In this document: positions 40,992 through 51,132 of the stretch, one piece after another
Numbering within the stretch: position 1 is the stretch's first letter
How the letters are laid out: every line of letters begins with the position of its first letter
Assembly: GCF_947500065.1 (NCBI RefSeq)
Contig: NZ_CANMQT010000014.1
Location: 62,001-126,000, forward strand
DNA from: an uncultured Aquimarina sp.
GTDB lineage: Bacteria > Bacteroidota > Bacteroidia > Flavobacteriales > Flavobacteriaceae
DNA: 64,000 bases
Direction: 5' to 3'
Position numbers and translations under genes: made by a program
The notes under the pieces: generated by a model
Told to the model about the DNA's origin: nothing
Seen by the model: the letters and a program-made list of their open reading frames with translations, nothing else
Database searches by the model: none

Positions 40992-43312
40992 TCTACAACT
41001 ATTTCATCTATAAAAGTCCAAGCTTGATTTCCTGAACCTTGCTGTCCATCAGGGATCAGCCCATATTTTTTTATCTCTAACTTGACATATCTAGCTTTTT
41101 CTCCTCCGTAATTCTGAATAACCTGAGTGGTTAGTTTTGTGTCTTTTTGAAATAATTGCTCTAGTCCTACTTCAAGTTGGTTTTCCATATGTTCATTCAA
41201 CAATGAGATTTTAACTCCTTCAGGTCTATAAATCCATTGCCCATTTGCTTCAAAAAAACGAGTAGAAACCTTATAAATCTCTATCTCTTTACCTAGATCG
41301 ATCATAATTTCTAGATCATCTCCCCAAAAACCCAACCACTCCTTATCACCAAAACGAGTGTTACTTCCATTGACACTATTGATTAATGCCTCCTTACCAC
41401 CAGCGCTATATGCTTTATGCGGTGCAACATTCAGCGTTATTTCAGCACCAACTGCTTTATGATAATCCAATTCTTGAGTAAAGACATTTCCCAACAACTT
41501 ATCATTATTAAATACGCCAGCTCTGATATTCATATCTCTACGGATTAATAACGGTTTGTCATATACTTCAGAGGAACCAATAGGATCACTACCATCCAAT
41601 GTATATCGGATAGTATTATCATTCATTAAGGTTTCTAAACTATAAAGGAGTTGTTCTTTTTCATTTTTCAGGTTTCCATTAACCTCATACAAATGATTTG
41701 CATAATTCACACCCAGAGTATCCAATCTATTATTAAAATTAGCTAACCTAGACACAAAATCTATATAGTTTTTATTTTTATCAGTTGTCCATACTACTTC
41801 GCTTAGTGCTATTGCTCTTGGAAAAGCCATATATTCTACTTTATCATATGTAGGCATATATTCTGTCCACACATTACCTTGTGCCCCTAAGACATGCTTT
41901 TCTTCTGAAGCATTCATCCCTTCTGGAATTGGATTAAAATCATATACTTTTTCGAGTGGTAAAAATCCACCGATTGCTAGTGGTTCATTTTCATTATCAC
42001 TTTGATAATAATCAAAATAACAATTAGAGGTGGGAGAAAGTATTAAATCATGACCGTCTTTTGCCGCTTCAATGGCTCCATCCGTTCCTCTCCAAAACAT
42101 CACCGTGGCATTAGGAGCAAGCCCTCCTTCGAGTATTTCATCCCAACCAATAATCTGCTTCCCTTTGCTATTGATGTATTTCTCCATTCTAGCTATAAAA
42201 TAGCTTTGCAAACCACGTTCATCCTTAAGCCCTTTTTCTTTTATCAATTGTTGACAATGATTACAGGATTTCCATTTCGTTTTAGGAGCTTCATCACCAC
42301 CAATATGAATATATTTTCCAGGAAATAAATCAATTACCTCATCCAGTACATTTTCTAAAAAAGCAAAGGTCTTTTGATTGGGACAATACACCTCTTCAAA
42401 AACACCCCATTTAGTAGCCACTTTAACTTCTTCGCCAGAACATCCTAATTCAGGATATGCTGCAATTGCGGCTTGAGAGTGTCCAGGCATTTCTATTTCC
42501 GGAATAACAGTAATATTTCTTGATGTAGCAAATGCTACTACTTCTTTAATTTCTTCTTGTGTATAAAACCCTCCATAACGTTTACCATCAAATTGATGCG
42601 GCTGATCGTTATAATGACCTATCAATGTTTCTTCACGATATCCACCAATTTCAGTAAGTCTTGGATATTTTTTTATCTCTATACGCCAACCTTGATCTTC
42701 TGTAAGATGCCAATGAAATGTATTCATCTTAAGCATGGCAAGCATATTAATATACTTTTTGATTTCTGAAATAGAAAAGAAATGTCTACCCACATCCAAA
42801 TGCATTCCGCGATACGAAAATCTAGGAGCATCTAAAACTGTCATTGCTTTAATCGCAAACTCTTCTTCAGAACAAGAGCCATTTTCGAAACATTCGGGTA
42901 ATAATTGTCGTAATGTTTGTATGGCATAAAAAGCTCCTTTTTCGGTACTTGATTGTATTTTTATATCAGTTTTCGAAATAAAAAGACGATATGCTTCGTC
43001 ATTTATAATTGTTTCGTCTTTCTCTAAAATGATACTGTTTTTTTCTATATCTGTAGTCAATTTTAAAGAATTACCTCTTCCTTTTTTTATATAAGCATCA
43101 AAATATTTGGCAGTTTCTTTTAAATCTTCATCATATTGAAGTACCGTTTCTTCATTTAGTATAAAAACACCATCTTCTAATTCTTGATGAAAAGGAGTCG
43201 GAATAATTTGTGGTTTAATTGGGGGGTTTTTCTTTTTTTCGAAACCTAAACAAAAAAGCAACATAGTTATGGCACAAACCCTTATGATATTATTACACGA
43301 TTTAATTATCAT
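40988..43312 (-). CDS. GH20 beta-N-acetylhexosaminidase
   Basis: The 774-residue enzyme has a signal peptide, a GH20b domain, then the catalytic TIM barrel: FSYRGMHLDVGRHFFSI, FHWHLTEDQGWRIEIKKYP, PEIEMPGHSQAAIAAYPEL and the catalytic Asp340-Glu341 in KYIHIGGDEAPKTKW. C-terminal chitobiase-like and F5/8 domains follow (GGKEALINSVNGSN, ARYVKLEIKKYGLIPDGQQG). It removes terminal GlcNAc or GalNAc, most likely outside the cytoplasm. It is the first gene of the GH20-cutC unit and diverges from the GH92 gene by 42 nt. Fits N-glycan or chitin-oligosaccharide breakdown. Confidence 0.9.
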   Translation of the reverse strand: MIIKSCNNIIRVCAITMLLFCLGFEKKKNPPIKPQIIPTPFHQELEDGVFILNEETVLQYDEDLKETAKYFDAYIKKGRGNSLKLTTDIEKNSIILEKDETIINDEAYRLFISKTDIKIQSSTEKGAFYAIQTLRQLLPECFENGSCSEEEFAIKAMTVLDAPRFSYRGMHLDVGRHFFSISEIKKYINMLAMLKMNTFHWHLTEDQGWRIEIKKYPRLTEIGGYREETLIGHYNDQPHQFDGKRYGGFYTQEEIKEVVAFATSRNITVIPEIEMPGHSQAAIAAYPELGCSGEEVKVATKWGVFEEVYCPNQKTFAFLENVLDEVIDLFPGKYIHIGGDEAPKTKWKSCNHCQQLIKEKGLKDERGLQSYFIARMEKYINSKGKQIIGWDEILEGGLAPNATVMFWRGTDGAIEAAKDGHDLILSPTSNCYFDYYQSDNENEPLAIGGFLPLEKVYDFNPIPEGMNASEEKHVLGAQGNVWTEYMPTYDKVEYMAFPRAIALSEVVWTTDKNKNYIDFVSRLANFNNRLDTLGVNYANHLYEVNGNLKNEKEQLLYSLETLMNDNTIRYTLDGSDPIGSSEVYDKPLLIRRDMNIRAGVFNNDKLLGNVFTQELDYHKAVGAEITLNVAPHKAYSAGGKEALINSVNGSNTRFGDKEWLGFWGDDLEIMIDLGKEIEIYKVSTRFFEANGQWIYRPEGVKISLLNEHMENQLEVGLEQLFQKDTKLTTQVIQNYGGEKARYVKLEIKKYGLIPDGQQGSGNQAWTFIDEIVVE

Positions 43313-43354
43313 TTTTATTACATTAGAAGTTTAAAAATAACTATCTATTTTTAC

Positions 43355-46276
43355 ATGAGAGCATTCTGCACTGTATTTACAATTTTAATCCTTTCAGGAT
43401 TCTATTCTTGTAAAAAGGAAATCAAAATAAAAACCGCACAAAATAATACTCCTCTTACCACATATGTAAACCCTTTTATAGGAACTGGAGGCCACGGACA
43501 CACATATCCGGGTGCTAGTATGCCGTTTGGGATGATGCAATTAAGTCCTGACACTCGATTAGATGGTTGGGATGGTTGTTCAGGTTATCATTATAGCGAT
43601 AGTTATATCTATGGTTTTTCACATACCCACCTAAGTGGTACAGGAGTTTCTGATTACGGAGACATCCTACTAATGCCAACCAATGAAATAAATTTTAATA
43701 ATGGAGCTAACGGCAAGAAAGGGTATCGTGCTCATTTCTCACATGATAATGAAAAAGCATCTCCAGGATATTATGAAGTTCATTTAGACTCCACTAATAT
43801 AGAAGTGGCATTAACAGTAACCCAAAGAGCTGGGATGCATAAATACCTTTTCCCACCAAAAGAAAAACAAATTATAATCCTTGATTTAGTACATAGGGAT
43901 CAAGTATTGGATCATCAAATAAACATAATTTCTGATACAGAGATCAATGGATATCGACACTCCAAAGCCTGGGCAGAGAAACAACTATTATTTTATCATA
44001 TCAAATTTTCTAAGCCTATTAAGAGTACGCAATCTACGGAAGATAGGAAAAAAATGGCTTTTGAATTTGACAACACATCAAACGACCCCATCTTTATTAC
44101 CATAGGTATTTCAGCAGTTGACGAGCAAGGAGCTTTAAAAAACTTAGAAGAAGAAATAGGAATCAAAACATTTGATCAGGTAAAAGATACCGCTCAAAGC
44201 ACTTGGGAAAACCAGTTACGTAAGATTGTAATTGAAAGTACTAACAACGATTACAAAACTAATTTTTACACCTCACTGTATCATTCCATGCTTGCTCCTA
44301 ACCTTTATCAAGATGTAGACGGTAGATATCGAGGTATGGATTTAAAAATCCACCAAAATTCTAATTTCGATTATTATTCTGTATTCTCATTTTGGGATAC
44401 GTATAGAGCTGCACATCCTTTGTATACTATTATAGAACAAGATCGAACTAATGATTTCATCAATACATTTCTTGCTAAATATGATGAAGGTGGCATTATG
44501 CCTATCTGGGATTTAGCAGGTAATTATACACATTGTATGATTGGATATCACGCAGTTCCTGTAATTGCAGATGCTTATCTGAAAGGAATTATTGATTATG
44601 ATTCAGAAAAAGCTTTTGAAGCTATGAAACACAGTGCGACAAGAGACAAATTAGGATTAAAATCTTATAAAAAATTCGGATATATCCCTGTAGAGGAAGA
44701 AAGTGAATCTGTTTCCAAAACTTTAGAATATGCCTATGATGATTGGACGATTGCACAAATGGCAAAAGCCATGAATAAACCGGAAGATGTAGCAGAGTTT
44801 ACAAAAAGAGCACAGAATTATAAAAATGTATTTGACCCTTCTACAAAATTCATGCGCGGCAGATATAGAAATACTTGGTTCGCTCCTTTTGATCCTTATG
44901 AAGTAAACTTTAATTATACAGAAGCCAATTCCTGGCAATACAGTTTTTATGTTCCCCAAGATATTAATGGGTTTATAAATTTATTAGGAGGCAAAAAAGC
45001 ATTAGAGAAACAATTAGACACCTTATTTTCTGCAAATAGTAATACTTCTGGATCACATCAAGTAGACATTACAGGACTTATCGGACAATATGCGCATGGA
45101 AATGAACCTAGTCATCATATGGCCTATCTCTATAATTACGTAAACAAACCTCATAAAACTCAGGAAAAAGTTCATCAAATTCTTACAGAATTATACACTA
45201 ATACTCCTGATGGAATCTCTGGGAATGAAGATTGTGGACAGATGAGTGCCTGGTATGTTTTTAGTAGCCTTGGTTTTTATCCTGTAACTCCAGGATCCAA
45301 CGATTATATTATTGGAACACCTCTTTTTGATACAGCTACGATACATCTTGAAAATGGAAAAGAATTTACTATTATCGCTAATAATCTTTCTACAGAAAAT
45401 AAGTACATCGCTTCTGCTAAATTAAACAATAAGCAATATCCTTTTTCCTACCTAAAACATAAAGATATTATTACAGGAGGAGCCTTAATTTTTGAAATGA
45501 CCAATACACCCACTGAATGGGCTACGAAAGATACATACATTCCAAGTACTGAAATTGAAGAACATATCATTATTACGCCACCTTTTATTGCCAAAGGTGA
45601 AATCGCATTTAAAGAAAAAACAACAATTGCATTGCAAAGTATTGACTCAAACGCAATCATCCACTACAGTCTTAATGATACTCTATTCAAAAAATATAAT
45701 GAGCCTATAGAAATTTCATCTCCTGCAATTCTAAAAACATATGCTTCTCTAGATGGATTAAAAAGTACTGTCATTTCTACAGAATTCTTTAAGATAGATG
45801 CTAATCTTTCGATTGAATTAAAAAATGAGTATGCCAATAGATATAACGGCGGCGGTCCCAATGCACTTATAAATGGTATTAAAGGGACTACAGATTATCG
45901 ATCTGGATCCTGGCAAGGTTTCCATAACAGTGATTTAATTGCTACTATAGATTTAGGGAAAACTAAAGAAATTAATACAGTTTCTATAGGTTTTCTCGAG
46001 GATCAACGAAGTTGGATCTTTTACCCAAAGAAAATTGAAATATGGATTTCTAAAGATGGTGAAATCTGGAAACCATTATCCAAAAATGAAATAGAAAAAG
46101 AACCAATTAGTAACGAAACGGCTAGCATTCACGTTGTAGAAAGAAAATTTGCTAAACAACAAGCACGCTATGTAAAAATTCAAGCTAAAACTGTTGGAGA
46201 CATCCCCAAATGGCATTTAGGAAGTGATCATAATGGAAAAGCTTGGATTTTTGCGGATGAAATAATTATCAAGTAG
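43355..46276 (+). CDS. GH92 alpha-mannosidase lipoprotein
   Basis: The 973-residue enzyme has a lipobox (SGFYSCKK, Cys19) and the GH92 pattern: TYVNPFIGTGGHGHTYPGAS, GYHYSDSYIYGFSHTHLSG, then VFSFWDTYRAAHPLYTII, FNYTEANSWQYSFYVPQD, QYAHGNEPSHHMAYLYN and SGNEDCGQMSAWYVFSSLGF. The Glu of TEANSW and Asp/Glu of GNEDCGQMSAW lie at the active site; calcium is the usual cofactor. A chitobiase and F5/8-like C-terminus (GGGPNALINGIKGTT, RYVKIQAKTVGDIPKWH) follows. It removes alpha-mannose from N-glycans. It precedes the glycosylasparaginase by 1 nt. Confidence 0.9.
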   Translation: MRAFCTVFTILILSGFYSCKKEIKIKTAQNNTPLTTYVNPFIGTGGHGHTYPGASMPFGMMQLSPDTRLDGWDGCSGYHYSDSYIYGFSHTHLSGTGVSDYGDILLMPTNEINFNNGANGKKGYRAHFSHDNEKASPGYYEVHLDSTNIEVALTVTQRAGMHKYLFPPKEKQIIILDLVHRDQVLDHQINIISDTEINGYRHSKAWAEKQLLFYHIKFSKPIKSTQSTEDRKKMAFEFDNTSNDPIFITIGISAVDEQGALKNLEEEIGIKTFDQVKDTAQSTWENQLRKIVIESTNNDYKTNFYTSLYHSMLAPNLYQDVDGRYRGMDLKIHQNSNFDYYSVFSFWDTYRAAHPLYTIIEQDRTNDFINTFLAKYDEGGIMPIWDLAGNYTHCMIGYHAVPVIADAYLKGIIDYDSEKAFEAMKHSATRDKLGLKSYKKFGYIPVEEESESVSKTLEYAYDDWTIAQMAKAMNKPEDVAEFTKRAQNYKNVFDPSTKFMRGRYRNTWFAPFDPYEVNFNYTEANSWQYSFYVPQDINGFINLLGGKKALEKQLDTLFSANSNTSGSHQVDITGLIGQYAHGNEPSHHMAYLYNYVNKPHKTQEKVHQILTELYTNTPDGISGNEDCGQMSAWYVFSSLGFYPVTPGSNDYIIGTPLFDTATIHLENGKEFTIIANNLSTENKYIASAKLNNKQYPFSYLKHKDIITGGALIFEMTNTPTEWATKDTYIPSTEIEEHIIITPPFIAKGEIAFKEKTTIALQSIDSNAIIHYSLNDTLFKKYNEPIEISSPAILKTYASLDGLKSTVISTEFFKIDANLSIELKNEYANRYNGGGPNALINGIKGTTDYRSGSWQGFHNSDLIATIDLGKTKEINTVSIGFLEDQRSWIFYPKKIEIWISKDGEIWKPLSKNEIEKEPISNETASIHVVERKFAKQQARYVKIQAKTVGDIPKWHLGSDHNGKAWIFADEIIIK

Positions 46277-46277
46277 T

Positions 46278-47285
46278 ATGAAGAGACGTCAATTTATTCA
46301 AAACACAGCACTTACTAGTGTTGGCCTCACTGTTGGATCCACCATTATAGGTTGTAAAGAAAATCCGAATCAGTTAGTCGAACAAGAAAAAAACACAACT
46401 ATGAACATGTCTAATCCTTCTCCTATTGCCATCTGCACTTGGCGTTTCACCAAAGCAAATGCTGCAGCCGGTGCAGCCTTAGCAGCTGGAAAATCTGCTC
46501 TTGACGCTGTTATTGAAGGAGTTGCTATTGAAGAAGAAAATATAAAAAACACTACTGTAGGAAAAGGTGGCGCTCCAGATCGAGAAGGTAATGTAACCTT
46601 AGATGCCTGCGTTATGAATTCTGATGGTGATTGCGGTGCTGTCGTTTGTGTAGAGAATATTACTAATGTTGCTGCATTAGCCAGAAAAGTTATGGAAGAT
46701 ACTCCGCATGTAATATTAGCAGGTGAGGGAGCAGAAGAATTTGGATATCGTAATGGTTTCAAAAAAGAAAACTTACTTACAAATGAATCAAAATTAGCGT
46801 GGGAAGAATGGAAGAAATCTCCAGAATATAAACCTATCATTAATATTGAAAATCACGATACCATCGGTATGTTAGCTATGGACAATAACGGAGATATTGC
46901 CGGTGCTTGTACCACCTCTGGGTTATCATATAAGATGAAAGGTCGTGTTGGGGATTCACCAATTATAGGATCAGGATTATTTATTGACAATGAAGTTGGT
47001 GGTGCTGTTGCGACTGGAATGGGAGAAGAAGTTTTAAAAACCGTAGGTAGTTTTCTAATTGTAGAACTTATGCGAAATGGATCAAGCCCTCAAAAAGCTT
47101 GTGAAGAAGCTATCCGAAGAATCGTTACTAAAAATGATCGTTATAAAGATTTTCAGATTGCCTATATCGCCATGAATAAATCTGGAGAAGTTGGTCATTA
47201 TTGTATCCACGAAGGGTTTACGATGATGAAATATCAAGATGGAAATAATGAAAACATTCCAACAAATTTTTATAATAAAGCATAA
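46278..47285 (+). CDS. N4-(beta-N-acetylglucosaminyl)-L-asparaginase
   Basis: The 335-residue Ntn-hydrolase has an N-terminal twin-arginine-like signal (MKRRQFIQNTALTSVGLTVG) with a cysteine at residue 26. The nucleophile Thr195 is in NHDTIGMLAMD, where autoproteolysis should generate the beta subunit, and GACTTSGLSYKMKGRVGDSP forms the active-site region. It hydrolyses the GlcNAc-Asn bond of N-glycoproteins. It is 1 nt after the GH92 gene and 11 nt before the MFS gene, so the set is an operon. Together with the neighbours it implies N-glycan use as a carbon and nitrogen source. Confidence 0.9.
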   Translation: MKRRQFIQNTALTSVGLTVGSTIIGCKENPNQLVEQEKNTTMNMSNPSPIAICTWRFTKANAAAGAALAAGKSALDAVIEGVAIEEENIKNTTVGKGGAPDREGNVTLDACVMNSDGDCGAVVCVENITNVAALARKVMEDTPHVILAGEGAEEFGYRNGFKKENLLTNESKLAWEEWKKSPEYKPIINIENHDTIGMLAMDNNGDIAGACTTSGLSYKMKGRVGDSPIIGSGLFIDNEVGGAVATGMGEEVLKTVGSFLIVELMRNGSSPQKACEEAIRRIVTKNDRYKDFQIAYIAMNKSGEVGHYCIHEGFTMMKYQDGNNENIPTNFYNKA

Positions 47286-47296
47286 ACTATTTTACA

Positions 47297-48604
47297 ATGA
47301 ATCAATCAAAATCTTACCGAAGTGCTTTTATCATTATTACCATATTATTCTTTTTATGGGGGTTTATAACAGTGTTAGTAGATTCTTTAATTCCTAGATT
47401 AAGAGATGTATTCGAACTCTCTTATTTTCAGGCTGGATTGGTTCAATTTGCTTTTTTCACAGCATTCTTTGTATTATCAGTTCCTGCAGGTTTTATACTA
47501 TCCAAAATAGGGTATAAAAAAGGAATCATTTTAGGCCTAACTACCATGGCCGTTGGATGTTTACTTTTTTACCCTGCATCTTCTTATCGTTTTTTTAGTG
47601 TGTTTTTATTAGGGTATTTCACGCTCGCAGGAGGTATCACCATTCTACAAGTAGCAGCTAATCCATATGTTGCATTACTAGGTAGTGAAGATGGGGCTGC
47701 TAGTCGTCTTAATCTATCCCAAGCATTTAATTCTCTTGGAACGGCCATTGCACCAGTTGTAGGAGCCATCTTTTTATTAAGCGACTCTGTGAAATCTTCT
47801 GAAGAAATCCACGTTTTAACAGATACTCAGAAAGACACCTATTATGCTGCTGAAGCGGCTACTGTACAAACTCCCTTTATAATGATTGCAGGTTTTATAC
47901 TATTGCTTGTAATCCTGTTTAGGTTTATCAAATTACCTACACTCATGAAAGAAAGTCCAAAAGATGGATATGGTAGACTTTTACGAAACAAAGTAATGCT
48001 TCTGGGTGCACTAGGAATATTTGTATATGTAGGTGCAGAAGTTGCTATTGGTAGTTATTTGGTTAATTATTTCTTGGATATGAATTTAGTATCGGTAATT
48101 AAGGATACTCCTTTTATGAAAAACCTGTGTGAACGTATTCTAAACTCTGACTTAACTACTATGGACGGTAAAGCAATTGTGGGAGCCTTTGTAGTTTTTT
48201 ATTGGTCTGGAGCTATGATTGGGCGGTTTATCGGAGCGTACCTTACTAGGATTATGTCGCCAGGAAAAGTGTTAAGCATTTTTGCCGGACTTGCGATCAC
48301 CATGCTTTTGATATCCATGAATACTGCTGGACTTGTCGCTATGTGGTCCATACTAGCTGTTGGATTATTCAACTCTATTATGTTTCCAACCATATTTACC
48401 CTTGCATTAGACGGATTAGGAGATTTAAAACCACAAGCTTCAGGATTATTATGTATGGCAATAGTAGGTGGTGCATTGATCCCTCCTTTCTATGGATTTT
48501 TGACCGATAATATTGGGTTTAAAATGGCCCTATTACTAGTAATAGTATGCTATGCCTATATTTTATTCTATGGGTGGTTAAAAAACAAAAAGACACTTGT
48601 TTAA
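47297..48604 (+). CDS. MFS sugar permease (FucP/NagP-like)
   Basis: The 435-residue protein has 12 predicted membrane segments and the FucP-type text FFLWGFITVLVDSLIPRLRD, LQVAANPYVALLGSEDGAAS RLNLSQAFNSLGTAIAPVVG and later FYWSGAMIGRFIGAYLTRIM. These are the signatures of fucose/N-acetylglucosamine permeases in Bacteroidetes. In this context it probably imports GlcNAc or mannose released by the GH enzymes. It ends the GH92 operon and converges with the GH2 gene. Confidence 0.85.
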   Translation: MNQSKSYRSAFIIITILFFLWGFITVLVDSLIPRLRDVFELSYFQAGLVQFAFFTAFFVLSVPAGFILSKIGYKKGIILGLTTMAVGCLLFYPASSYRFFSVFLLGYFTLAGGITILQVAANPYVALLGSEDGAASRLNLSQAFNSLGTAIAPVVGAIFLLSDSVKSSEEIHVLTDTQKDTYYAAEAATVQTPFIMIAGFILLLVILFRFIKLPTLMKESPKDGYGRLLRNKVMLLGALGIFVYVGAEVAIGSYLVNYFLDMNLVSVIKDTPFMKNLCERILNSDLTTMDGKAIVGAFVVFYWSGAMIGRFIGAYLTRIMSPGKVLSIFAGLAITMLLISMNTAGLVAMWSILAVGLFNSIMFPTIFTLALDGLGDLKPQASGLLCMAIVGGALIPPFYGFLTDNIGFKMALLLVIVCYAYILFYGWLKNKKTLV

Positions 48605-48617
48605 CGTCCCACTTTCT

Positions 48618-51104
48618 TTAAAGATCAGTCAACATATTCAATGTTTTCATTAAAACATCAATCTCTGAAGTTGTTGAAGTTTCGAAAAGAATTACCTTTT
48701 CTTCATTTGGAAGTAAATCAAAAAAGTTATCACTAAAGTGACCCTTACTACTAGCATACAAGAACACGTCTTTTTGTAATGCCGTTGATGATAATTTTAT
48801 CTCATAACCATTATCAACTTTAGTTACTTTTTGAGTGATATCTTGTATTGATAGTTTTAAATCTTTTGGTTTGGTAAAATAAAAATTAGTGCTCGATTCC
48901 TTAAAATCTGCTATTAATACTACTTCGTCTTTTAAAATATTTAACGCTTTCATTGATATTTTAAAAACTACCTGAGAAGCATTTTCTTTTACAGAAATTT
49001 GCTCATCATATTCCCAAACTATCTTACCGTCAAAACTTTTAATTTTTAATTCTAATGTCCCTTCTTGTTGTTTTAATTCGTCATTTACAACATATACATT
49101 TAATGTATCATTCTCAATTTTTGGAGAAACAAGTACATCTTCAAAACTCTTTTTTACCTTATAGTGTAATGCCTTCCAGTTTCCTAAACCATCAATTCCT
49201 GACCAGGAAACTACAGGCCAACAATCATTCAATTGCCAATACAGTGTTCCCATATTATATGGCTTGGTACGACGATGTGCTTCAATACCTTTGGTCATAC
49301 CATATGCTTGTAACAACTGACTAACATATACATAATCTTCATCCTTATCAGGAACAGGAAAATCACGTTCCATATACTCTTTTATTAGTGCAAATCCTCT
49401 ATTGTGTTTTTGATGTGTCGCAAAACTTGAGTGATTAATATCTATGCTGTCTTTTTGTGTAAAATATTGAATGGCTTCATAACCTGGAAATGACTGGAAT
49501 CCAAATTCGCTCATAAAGCGCGGCACTTTTTCTTCGAATCGTTCGAATGGATATCCATCATGCCATACTCCCCAATCATGAGCATTTCCCTCCGTTTGGA
49601 ATTTTGGATTTCCCCTTCCATATTTAGGTGAACTCTCCCAATAAGAGGTGTTTGTTAAATCAGAAACTGTATTCGGTAAAATATCATTAAATAATTTCTG
49701 ATAATTACTCCATATCTCAGTTTTCTCTTCTTCGCTTCTATTTGCTTGCCATCCCCAATTATGCCAAGCTTCATTATTTTCATTGTTACCACACCATAGT
49801 GCAATACTAGCATGATTACGCAAACGCGTAACATTATCTATCGCTTCTTGTTTTACATTTTCTAAAAAAGCCGTATCACCAGGATACATAGCACAAGCAA
49901 ACATAAAATCTTGCCACAAAAGAATACCTTTTTCATCCGCTAAATCATAAAAAATATCGTTTTCATAGATTCCTCCGCCCCAAACACGTAACATATTCAT
50001 ATTGGCCTCAATCACATCCTCGAAAAGTTTTTTATAATCTTGATCCGTTACTTCTGGTTGAAAGATATTTTGAGGAATGTAATTAGCGCCTTTCATAAAA
50101 ACTGGCACTCCATTTAACTTAAAATAAAAAGATTCTCCCTGTGTATCTTTATCAGTAATTAGCTCAATAGTCCGCAATCCTTTTTTAACTTTTCGTGACG
50201 CAACGACCTCATCTCCATATTGTATCTGAATATCAATATCGTATAGAAAAGGTTCTCCAAGGTTATGCGTCCACCACCATTTTGGGTTGTTAATGACAAA
50301 ATCTACACTATATTTTTTACTTCCTTTTTCTAGTGTTATTTTTTTAGATTCAATTACTTCTTTATTAACCAATACATGTACAATCACATCTTCTTCTAAG
50401 TCGTGGGTAGTATTCAACAGAATATCGGCTTGTAATTTCGCTTGTTTTTTATCTAAGAAATTTTGTTTAATATATACATCTTTTAGCTGTATATCATCCC
50501 AAGATTTAAGGATTATGGGTTTCCAAATACCTGCTGTAATAAATGTAGGTCCCCAATCCCATCCATAATGAAATTGTGCCTTACGAGAGAAAATACGATT
50601 TCCAGCGGGTAATTCATAAGGCAACTTTCCTTTTTTAATCGCTTCAATCTCTGTTGGGTTTTTAAACAGAACCCTTAATTTGTTTTCTTTCTGAAGTTTT
50701 CCACTTACATCTACATCCCAAGTTCTAAAAGTATTATTAGTTTTTAAAAGTAAACTATCATTCAGAAATATTTCTGCATAGGTATCAATTCCTTCGAAAC
50801 TAAGCTCATGATGTTTTCTTTCTAACTGTTCTTCTTCTAACTTTAAAATAGTGTTGTATTCCCAATCATTAGAAGTAATCCATTGTAGTTTTTCTTCATT
50901 GGTTCCTACAAATGGATCTTCTATTTTTTCATTTTTTAATAAATCTGTATGCACTGTGCCGGGCACATATGCGGGTAACCAAGAAGCATCTTTAACGGAC
51001 CTAAACTGCCATTCGCTATCTACTTCTGTAAATAAGTTTTTCTTTTTTTTACTACAAGAAAAAGTTATAAGTAGTAATAGTAGTATTCCCGCTTTTTTAT
51101 GCAT
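48618..51104 (-). CDS. GH2 beta-mannosidase lipoprotein
   Basis: From the ATG at 51104 the protein has 828 residues; the open frame begins six residues upstream (51122). It has a lipobox (ITFSCSKKK, Cys17), a jelly-roll sugar-binding domain (PAYVPGTVHTDLLKNEKIED), then the GH2 core: GANYIPQNIFQPEVTDQDYK, LRVWGGGIYENDIFYDLADE, the acid/base Glu in LWCGNNENNEAWHNWGW and the nucleophile Glu in FMSEFGFQSFPGYE. The combination FVGTNEEKLQWITSNDWEYN is typical of beta-mannosidases. It cleaves the beta-linked core mannose of N-glycans. It converges with the MFS gene and follows the SDR gene at 51133. Confidence 0.9.
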   Translation of the reverse strand: MHKKAGILLLLLITFSCSKKKKNLFTEVDSEWQFRSVKDASWLPAYVPGTVHTDLLKNEKIEDPFVGTNEEKLQWITSNDWEYNTILKLEEEQLERKHHELSFEGIDTYAEIFLNDSLLLKTNNTFRTWDVDVSGKLQKENKLRVLFKNPTEIEAIKKGKLPYELPAGNRIFSRKAQFHYGWDWGPTFITAGIWKPIILKSWDDIQLKDVYIKQNFLDKKQAKLQADILLNTTHDLEEDVIVHVLVNKEVIESKKITLEKGSKKYSVDFVINNPKWWWTHNLGEPFLYDIDIQIQYGDEVVASRKVKKGLRTIELITDKDTQGESFYFKLNGVPVFMKGANYIPQNIFQPEVTDQDYKKLFEDVIEANMNMLRVWGGGIYENDIFYDLADEKGILLWQDFMFACAMYPGDTAFLENVKQEAIDNVTRLRNHASIALWCGNNENNEAWHNWGWQANRSEEEKTEIWSNYQKLFNDILPNTVSDLTNTSYWESSPKYGRGNPKFQTEGNAHDWGVWHDGYPFERFEEKVPRFMSEFGFQSFPGYEAIQYFTQKDSIDINHSSFATHQKHNRGFALIKEYMERDFPVPDKDEDYVYVSQLLQAYGMTKGIEAHRRTKPYNMGTLYWQLNDCWPVVSWSGIDGLGNWKALHYKVKKSFEDVLVSPKIENDTLNVYVVNDELKQQEGTLELKIKSFDGKIVWEYDEQISVKENASQVVFKISMKALNILKDEVVLIADFKESSTNFYFTKPKDLKLSIQDITQKVTKVDNGYEIKLSSTALQKDVFLYASSKGHFSDNFFDLLPNEEKVILFETSTTSEIDVLMKTLNMLTDL

Positions 51105-51132
51105 ATCAAAGAAAAAAAACAATTATTATAAA

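Noticed and set aside
46370..46840. 156-codon open frame on the minus strand
   Set aside because: It lies entirely antisense to the glycosylasparaginase gene, whose catalytic motifs are clear. The frame has no recognisable features and is a shadow.
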